A stretch of 64,000 nt of DNA, from NCBI GenBank assembly GCA_023382335.1, contig JAMCPM010000013.1, positions 124,001-188,000 on the forward strand, in the 5' to 3' direction. The notes below the pieces were generated by a model. That model was not told the DNA's origin, ran no database searches, and worked only from the letters and a program-made list of their open reading frames with translations. A program made the translations under genes and the position numbers. Shown piece by piece: positions 60,547 to 64,000 of this stretch. This DNA is from Actinomycetota bacterium. Lineage in GTDB: Bacteria > Actinomycetota > Thermoleophilia > BMS3ABIN01. How positions within the stretch are numbered: the first letter of the stretch is position 1; every line of letters starts with the position of its first letter.

Positions 60547-60765
60547 TCACTGTGAACCGGATTCATAAGATGCGAAACGCCTGATCGCGACCAGGCACCA
60601 GATAGCCTCGACGACACCGAACGGCCATGCTCCCGAAAGAAAACCATAAGTGCTGGACAACGCACACCCCATGGCAAAGGCCAGGACAAAGGCGCGACCT
60701 CGTGGCTCCAGCGCGTACATTAACATCATGAACGTTAGTGAAATCACACCAAAAATCGTGATCAT
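60547..60765 (-). CDS. Small membrane protein of unknown function
   Basis: 72 residues with three hydrophobic segments (IFGVISLTFMMLMYAL; RAFVLAFAMGCALSSTYGFLS; WPFGVVEAIWCLVAI). A GGAGG site precedes the ATG. I recall conserved small proteins with the pattern MLMYALE-RRGR-x-FVLAFAxGCxLSSxYGFLSGAWPFGVVE in many bacteria, without known function. It is divergent from the ArsR gene. Confidence 0.7.
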   Translation of the reverse strand: MITIFGVISLTFMMLMYALEPRGRAFVLAFAMGCALSSTYGFLSGAWPFGVVEAIWCLVAIRRFASYESGSQ

Positions 60766-60813
60766 TATTCGAGCCTCCGTGTAAAGAAATTACGGTGTAT
60801 AGCTCCATTTTCC

Positions 60814-60842
60814 TTGACATCGAATTTCCTATAAAGTATTTT
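60814..60842 (+). promoter_or_regulatory. Promoter of arsR gene
   Basis: TTGACA and TATTTT separated by 17 bases. The -10 adjoins the TTAGTA palindrome. Confidence 0.65.
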
Positions 60843-60854
60843 AGTACATACTAA
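60841..60854. promoter_or_regulatory. Likely ArsR operator (TTAGTA-CA-TACTAA)
   Basis: A perfect 6+2+6 inverted repeat immediately upstream of the ArsR-type regulator and over its -10 region, the usual position for autoregulation. Confidence 0.7.
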
Positions 60855-60871
60855 TTTGTTGCTTAGGGAGC

Positions 60872-61189
60872 ATGATGAAAGAATCGGCTGAACTTTTCAA
60901 GATCCTTTCTGTTGATAAAAGGATTGAGATTATAGAGCTGTTAAAGAAAAAAGCCATGAGCGTTAATTCCATGGCCGAGGCTCTGGGAATAACTTCTTCG
61001 GCGGTTTCTCAACATCTGCGTGTACTGAAAAGCGGCGGTTTGGTCAGAGATGAAAGGAAGGGTTATTGGATCTACTATTCGCTGGACCGCGACACCCTGG
61101 AAAAGGCCCGGGAAAGGCTGAACAGAGTATGCACCTGTGGCTGCCAAAATAAAAACGGGGGAAGGAAAAAATGCGCAGGCAGCAAGTAG
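60872..61189 (+). CDS. ArsR-family transcriptional regulator
   Basis: 105 residues. Winged helix (AELFKILSVDKRIEIIELLKKKAMSVNSMAEALGITSSAVSQHLRVLKSGGLVRDERKGYWIYYSL). The C-terminus ends in CTCGCQNKNGGRKKCAGSK, a Cys-rich tail that could bind metal or arsenite. No CxC is present in the alpha-3 helix. The Cys-rich micropeptide gene follows on the same strand 67 bases later, so it is probably co-regulated. Confidence 0.92.
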   Translation: MMKESAELFKILSVDKRIEIIELLKKKAMSVNSMAEALGITSSAVSQHLRVLKSGGLVRDERKGYWIYYSLDRDTLEKARERLNRVCTCGCQNKNGGRKKCAGSK

Positions 61190-61256
61190 AAGCACAATAT
61201 TTTTTTCTTATCCATTTAAGTTTATCCGCATTAACTTAAAAGAGGAGGTGAAACTT

Positions 61257-61376
61257 ATGACGAGCAACAACAGAGAAACCCAAGCCATCGACAAGAAAGA
61301 AGAGCAGGAACAGGAAAACGACAGCACAAAGGGCTCATGTGGCTGCGGTTGCGTTCCCCCAATCGAAACCAAATAG
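61257..61376 (+). CDS. Cysteine-rich micropeptide, 39 residues
   Basis: ATG preceded by a strong GAGGAGGTG site. The N-terminal 28 residues are polar and charged (Gln/Glu/Lys/Asp), and the C-terminus reads KGSCGCGCVPPIETK, with a CxCxC motif. It is followed by a 13-bp hairpin. Position behind an ArsR regulator with a Cys-rich tail suggests a metal-binding or metallothionein-like role, but no family is known to me. Confidence 0.6.
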   Translation: MTSNNRETQAIDKKEEQEQENDSTKGSCGCGCVPPIETK

Positions 61377-61391
61377 CAAGAGAATGTTCAG

Positions 61392-61426
61392 GAGAGGGTG
61401 AATCATCAAAATCGATTCACCCTCTC
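61392..61426 (+). terminator. Hairpin terminator after the micropeptide
   Basis: A 13-bp perfect stem, GAGAGGGTGAATC with GATTCACCCTCTC, 9-base loop; the following sequence is U-poor (AATCTATTATT). Confidence 0.65.
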
Positions 61427-61449
61427 AATCTATTATTGGGAGGAAGGAT

Positions 61450-61671
61450 GAAAGAGACTTTACCCTGGTGGCAGACTGTTCAATCGCTCTGTTGGTACTC
61501 ATAGGGCGGCGATGGCAGTTCTGGAATGGCAGATTTTCGAGCACTGGAATTCTTGAAAATAACTGGATCATTGTTCTGGCCGCGAAGCATACCTTGGTTT
61601 TCGCAATGATTGTCATCCATTTTTATCGGGGGTGGGTTTTATCCCCCAGAATTATAAAAACCGCCGGCTGA
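61450..61671 (+). pseudogene. CopD-like membrane fragment
   Basis: The frame reads ...RDFTLVADCSIALLVLIGRRWQFWNG... ILENNWIIVLAAKHTLVFAMIVIHFYRGWVLSPRI. The end resembles copper-resistance CopD membrane proteins (NPW-xx-xLLxKH-x-L-pattern near their C-terminus). There is no clear start with a ribosome site, and the length is far below the family norm, so I regard it as a remnant. A genuine small membrane protein remains possible. Confidence 0.35.
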
Positions 61672-61740
61672 TATTGTGAGTCGGTTGGAAAGGGCGACAA
61701 GAGACAATTAGGACTTGTGTTTCATATCAGCAACCCGTAA

Positions 61741-62550
61741 CTAGAACTGCTTTTCGCTCAGATAGGCGCCGTGCCAGGAATGATACCATACCTGGCCGTA
61801 GTAGCCGTCCACGCTCAGCATTCCCAGCGTGCCGCCATCCTTCTTGACCTCGAGGGTGTAATAGCCGTAAAAGGTGTCCGGATCGCCGGCCTGAGTGCCC
61901 GGCAGTTGCCTGTCCAGAAACTTCTGGGCGCGGCCGCGGGCGTCTTCCTTTTTGATAGGCATGTCAGTTGTGGTTGCCGACCGGGTCTGGCCTGAGAGGC
62001 CGCCCATCATACCGCCGGAAGCACCGCCCATCCTGCCGCCGTAACCGGCGGTGTTATTTGTTCCCCAGACGCCATATTTGGTGTTCCACATCATATTGGG
62101 GCCGGGTTCTGGTGATGCAACTCCGGTGTTGCGGTCGATCAGCACCTCGAAGGCGCCCGCGCCGGTGCTCTGTTCCTCCACGCGCGCGTAAAACCCGTTG
62201 GTGAACTCGAGAACCTCCCGGACCTTCAGATCGGAATTACCCCAGTAGTCGAGATAACGATTGGCTGCGTCCCGGGCCTGGTCGATGGTCAGGGGAGCGG
62301 CCGCTGTATCGATGGGGCCTCCAAAAGCGCCCATCATGCCGCCCGAGCCCATCATGCCGCCCATTCCGTAGCCGCCCATCATGGAGCCGCCGTAATCGCT
62401 ACCATAGCCGCCCATCATGCCGTAGCCATTGTTCCAGCCGCTAACGCCACTCGCGCCATTGGACCCGAGAAAAACCAAACCCAATACTAACGCTACAATT
62501 GCGACGCCACTCGCGCCAAGCCCCCACCAAAGCAATGCCCGGCCTTTCAT
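61741..62550 (-). CDS. Met/Gly-rich membrane-anchored protein (PepSY-like domains)
   Basis: 269 residues from the ATG at 62550 with a GGGAGG site. A transmembrane helix (WWGLGASGVAIVALVLGLVFLG) is followed by a low-complexity run of MMGGYG/MGGMMGSGG units with ~10 Met. Two PepSY-like repeats follow (LTIDQARDAANRYLDYWGNSDLKVREVLEFTNGFYARVEE and IKKEDARGRAQKFLDRQLPGTQAGDPDTFYGYYTLEVKKDG). Methionine-rich segments often bind copper(I); with the CopD-like fragment next door this points to extracytoplasmic copper handling, which is inference. Confidence 0.75.
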   Translation of the reverse strand: MKGRALLWWGLGASGVAIVALVLGLVFLGSNGASGVSGWNNGYGMMGGYGSDYGGSMMGGYGMGGMMGSGGMMGAFGGPIDTAAAPLTIDQARDAANRYLDYWGNSDLKVREVLEFTNGFYARVEEQSTGAGAFEVLIDRNTGVASPEPGPNMMWNTKYGVWGTNNTAGYGGRMGGASGGMMGGLSGQTRSATTTDMPIKKEDARGRAQKFLDRQLPGTQAGDPDTFYGYYTLEVKKDGGTLGMLSVDGYYGQVWYHSWHGAYLSEKQF

Positions 62551-62564
62551 TGCCGACCTCCCGG

Positions 62565-62831
62565 TCAACCGGTTAAATCTTTTTTCTTCTCTTCAAATTC
62601 GTTCTTGTCAATCTCGCCGTTAGCATATCTCTTCTTGAGGATATCGAGGGACGACTCACCACCGACCGCGGTACCAGGACCGGCAACCGTCCCACCACCG
62701 GCCGTCTGCCGCACAAGCCAGACGATGAATAACACAATGCCGGCGATTATTGCCACCATGAAGACAATCATGAAAATATATCCGATAACATTCGTGCCGC
62801 CGTAACTTCCAGGGCCCCATCCATCCATCAT
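62565..62831 (-). CDS. SHOCT-domain small membrane protein
   Basis: 88 residues: GYIFMIVFMVAIIAGIVLFIVWLV transmembrane helix, Gly-rich linker, then the SHOCT motif LDILKKRYANGEIDKNEFEEKKKDL at the C-terminus. AGGAGG precedes the ATG. It lies 14 bases upstream of the Met/Gly-rich gene, in the same operon. SHOCT proteins often accompany membrane/metal loci; function unknown. Confidence 0.85.
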   Translation of the reverse strand: MMDGWGPGSYGGTNVIGYIFMIVFMVAIIAGIVLFIVWLVRQTAGGGTVAGPGTAVGGESSLDILKKRYANGEIDKNEFEEKKKDLTG

Positions 62832-62877
62832 TTCAATACACCTCCTAGGTAGTATTTTTAATATTACCCTCGATGAA

Positions 62878-62997
62878 ACCTTTGCAAACGAGCAAGCCTG
62901 CCTTGGCCCTGATTCAGTCGTCAGGTCCTACGAAGCGGTGATGAGAGCTATAGAAGATCTAAGAAAAAAAGGAAGTAATTGGAAAGAAAACTATTGA
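62878..62997 (+). pseudogene. Possible C-terminal gene fragment
   Basis: A 40-residue open stretch ending at TGA 62995-62997 (DSVVRSYEAVMRAIEDLRKKGSNWKENY) reads like a normal helical protein end but has no start or ribosome site. It may be a remnant left when the mobile region integrated. Weak evidence. Confidence 0.2.
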
Positions 62998-63022
62998 CAG
63001 GTGTTTCTTTGTCGATTATATT
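62994..63022 (+). promoter_or_regulatory. Strong promoter of RHH-PIN operon
   Basis: TTGACA and TATATT with the ideal 17-base spacing, about 45 bases before the antitoxin start. Confidence 0.8.
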
Positions 63023-63068
63023 GGAGATAATTAATTGTAAGACAGGGTAACACAATAAGGAGGTGAGA

Positions 63069-63323
63069 ATGTTGGCTAGGAAATCAAAAACTTTAACGAT
63101 TTCCTTGCCGCCGGAGGCGGCAAAGGTGGTCGATAGGCTTGCGAGCAAAGAAAACAAAAACAAAAGTCAGCTCTTTCGCGAAATGATTGCTTTCTATGAT
63201 GAGATGCAGGAAGAAAGAGAATGGCAGGAGCTAAGAAGGTATGGCAGCCAGAAGGCCAAGGAAGCGGGCATCACGGAAAAAGATATAGAGAGGATTATCC
63301 ATGAGGTAAGAGGTGTATCCTAA
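63069..63323 (+). CDS. Ribbon-helix-helix antitoxin
   Basis: 84 residues from ATG at 63069 with a perfect AAGGAGGTGAGA site. The ribbon-helix-helix fold is clear: LTISLPPEAAKVVDRLASKENKNKSQLFREMIAFYDEMQEER. The C-terminal helix (RRYGSQKAKEAGITEKDIERIIHEVRG) probably covers the toxin. Its stop overlaps the PIN-domain gene start by 11 bases. Confidence 0.9.
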   Translation: MLARKSKTLTISLPPEAAKVVDRLASKENKNKSQLFREMIAFYDEMQEEREWQELRRYGSQKAKEAGITEKDIERIIHEVRGVS

Positions 63324-63747
63324 AGTCGTCCTGGATACGAATGTTCTTGTCTCCGCCCTCAATTTCGGCGGCAACCCTGATTTGATTCTAAGGCTTTCCC
63401 GAGGCCGGACAAAAAGGTTTGATCTCTTTCTCTCTCCCTTTATTTTAAAAGAACTCTCCGTCATACTCTCCGGCAAGTTCTTCTGGTCTACCCCCAGAAC
63501 AGAAAGAGCTACTCAGCTTCTCGTGAAATGGGGCGATGTCGTTTCCACCAAGAAATCAATCTCGGCAATTCCCAAAGATCGAGATGATGACGATAATCGC
63601 ATATTGGAATGCGCCGTCAAAGCCAAAGCCGATTTCATTGTCTCGGGAGATAAGCATCTTCTTAATCTGAAAAAATATGAAGGCATACGCATGGTTACCC
63701 CGGCACAGTTCTTAAAGATTTTGGAGAAAAGCGGTGGGCAAAATTAA
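63313..63747 (+). CDS. PIN-domain toxin (VapC-like, COG1569 type)
   Basis: 144 residues from GTG. PIN acidic residues are present: D8 in VVLDTNVLVSALNF, E in LKELSVIL, D in DDDDNRILECAVKAKADFIVSGDKHLL. Such proteins are ribonucleases paired with an antitoxin; the RHH gene just upstream overlaps it. A small protein and a serine recombinase follow on the same strand, implying a mobile module. Confidence 0.9.
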   Translation: MYPKVVLDTNVLVSALNFGGNPDLILRLSRGRTKRFDLFLSPFILKELSVILSGKFFWSTPRTERATQLLVKWGDVVSTKKSISAIPKDRDDDDNRILECAVKAKADFIVSGDKHLLNLKKYEGIRMVTPAQFLKILEKSGGQN

Positions 63748-63901
63748 CAAAGAATGGCATCTGGCAAACAAGATGCCTAAAAATCCTACGAGGGAAGAAC
63801 GGATGCTGTGGCACCGCGAACATTTAAAGCATTGCGACTGCCGTTCAGTTACAACGGAGTTACGTAAAGAATTAGAAGAATTTTTTGGTAAGGAAAAATA
63901 G
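63734..63901 (+). CDS. Small recombinase-associated protein
   Basis: 55 residues starting at GTG inside the end of the PIN gene (VGKINKEWHLANKMPKNPTREERMLWHREHLKHCDCR...). I recall closely similar short proteins (INKEWH-x-MPKNPT-x-x-R-x-x-W-H-x-EH-x-x-H-C-x-C-R) placed just ahead of serine recombinases in many bacteria. The HCDC pair may bind zinc. It ends four bases before the recombinase start. Confidence 0.7.
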   Translation: MGKINKEWHLANKMPKNPTREERMLWHREHLKHCDCRSVTTELRKELEEFFGKEK

Positions 63902-63905
63902 CGAT

Positions 63906-64000
63906 ATGGACTGCCTCATCTATCTTAGAGTATCAACAAAAGAACAGGCTCAGACTAACGAGACTGGGGGTTCTTCTATTGCCGCCCAAAGGAAGGCCTG
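63906..64000 (+). CDS. Serine recombinase/resolvase, N-terminal start only
   Basis: The window cuts this gene after about 31 residues. MDCLIYLRVSTKEQAQTN... SSIAAQRKA is the start of the resolvase catalytic domain; the catalytic serine lies in YLRVSTKEQ (S10) and AAQRKA starts the following helix. It marks the end of a mobile or phage-derived element. Confidence 0.85.
   Translation, partial: MDCLIYLRVSTKEQAQTNETGGSSIAAQRKA

Overview
The window is a GC-rich stretch (with an AT-richer last ~4 kb) from an anaerobic or facultative bacterium that makes selenoproteins and uses sigma-54. Two genes are read through in-frame UGA, and two perfect -24/-12 promoters lie beside NtrC-type activators that carry the GAFTGA loop. 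Gene content (tandem universal-stress proteins, TauE/SafE permeases, an NAD(P)-type selenocysteine formate dehydrogenase, a LysR-type ModE, split class-I fumarase, split-type malic enzyme) would suit a deep-branching, subsurface-type Actinobacteriota or another Gram-positive-like anaerobe. No rRNA or tRNA is present to prove this.

Layout. (1) 1-16.6 kb: stress/anion-export modules. Two paralogous minus-strand operons each start at a sigma-54 promoter (about 6651-6667 and 12990-13006), carry a TauE/SafE permease and end in UspA genes. Each sits next to its own histidine kinase and NtrC-family regulator. A third cluster of UspA genes plus a Na+/H+ antiporter opens the window. (2) 16.6-21.6 kb: a minus-strand signalling operon with two HAMP histidine kinases (one with a CxxCH haem-like sensor), a lone receiver and an HD-GYP regulator. 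(3) 21.9-34.4 kb: a molybdenum/formate island. A Moco-type riboswitch precedes mobA-mobB, moaA, moaC, a MOSC gene and mogA. A ZTP (pfl) riboswitch precedes a 1371-residue selenocysteine formate dehydrogenase fused to a GltD-like flavoprotein. Then come modE, a ModE operator, modABC, a MoeA-like gene and an FmdE-like gene. (4) 34.5-53.3 kb: housekeeping and envelope genes: ligA, an ArsR-CDF-PCYCGC operon, a 3D-domain protein, MarC, an HtrA-like protease, clpB, hsp20, a transglycosylase, a Vms1/eRF1-like protein, DUF1385, malic enzyme and fumarase. (5) 53.5-60 kb: NarL-type regulators and a large sensor kinase, an MFS remnant, a putative RiPP precursor and a double-rhodanese protein. (6) 60.5-64 kb: an AT-richer accessory end with an ArsR regulator and its operator, a Cys-rich micropeptide, Met/Gly-rich and SHOCT membrane proteins, an RHH-PIN toxin-antitoxin pair and the start of a serine recombinase.

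The two most notable observations are these. First, the PCYCGC-family gene at 36642-37142 (minus) appears to encode a selenoprotein with two UGA codons exactly where relatives have a CxxC pair, giving U-x-x-U; a stop-codon-based annotation cuts it at the first UGA. Second, a ZTP riboswitch controls a formate dehydrogenase. This suggests that the enzyme supplies formate for 10-formyl-tetrahydrofolate, in other words that it works in the CO2-reducing direction. Both are inferences from sequence and are marked as such below.
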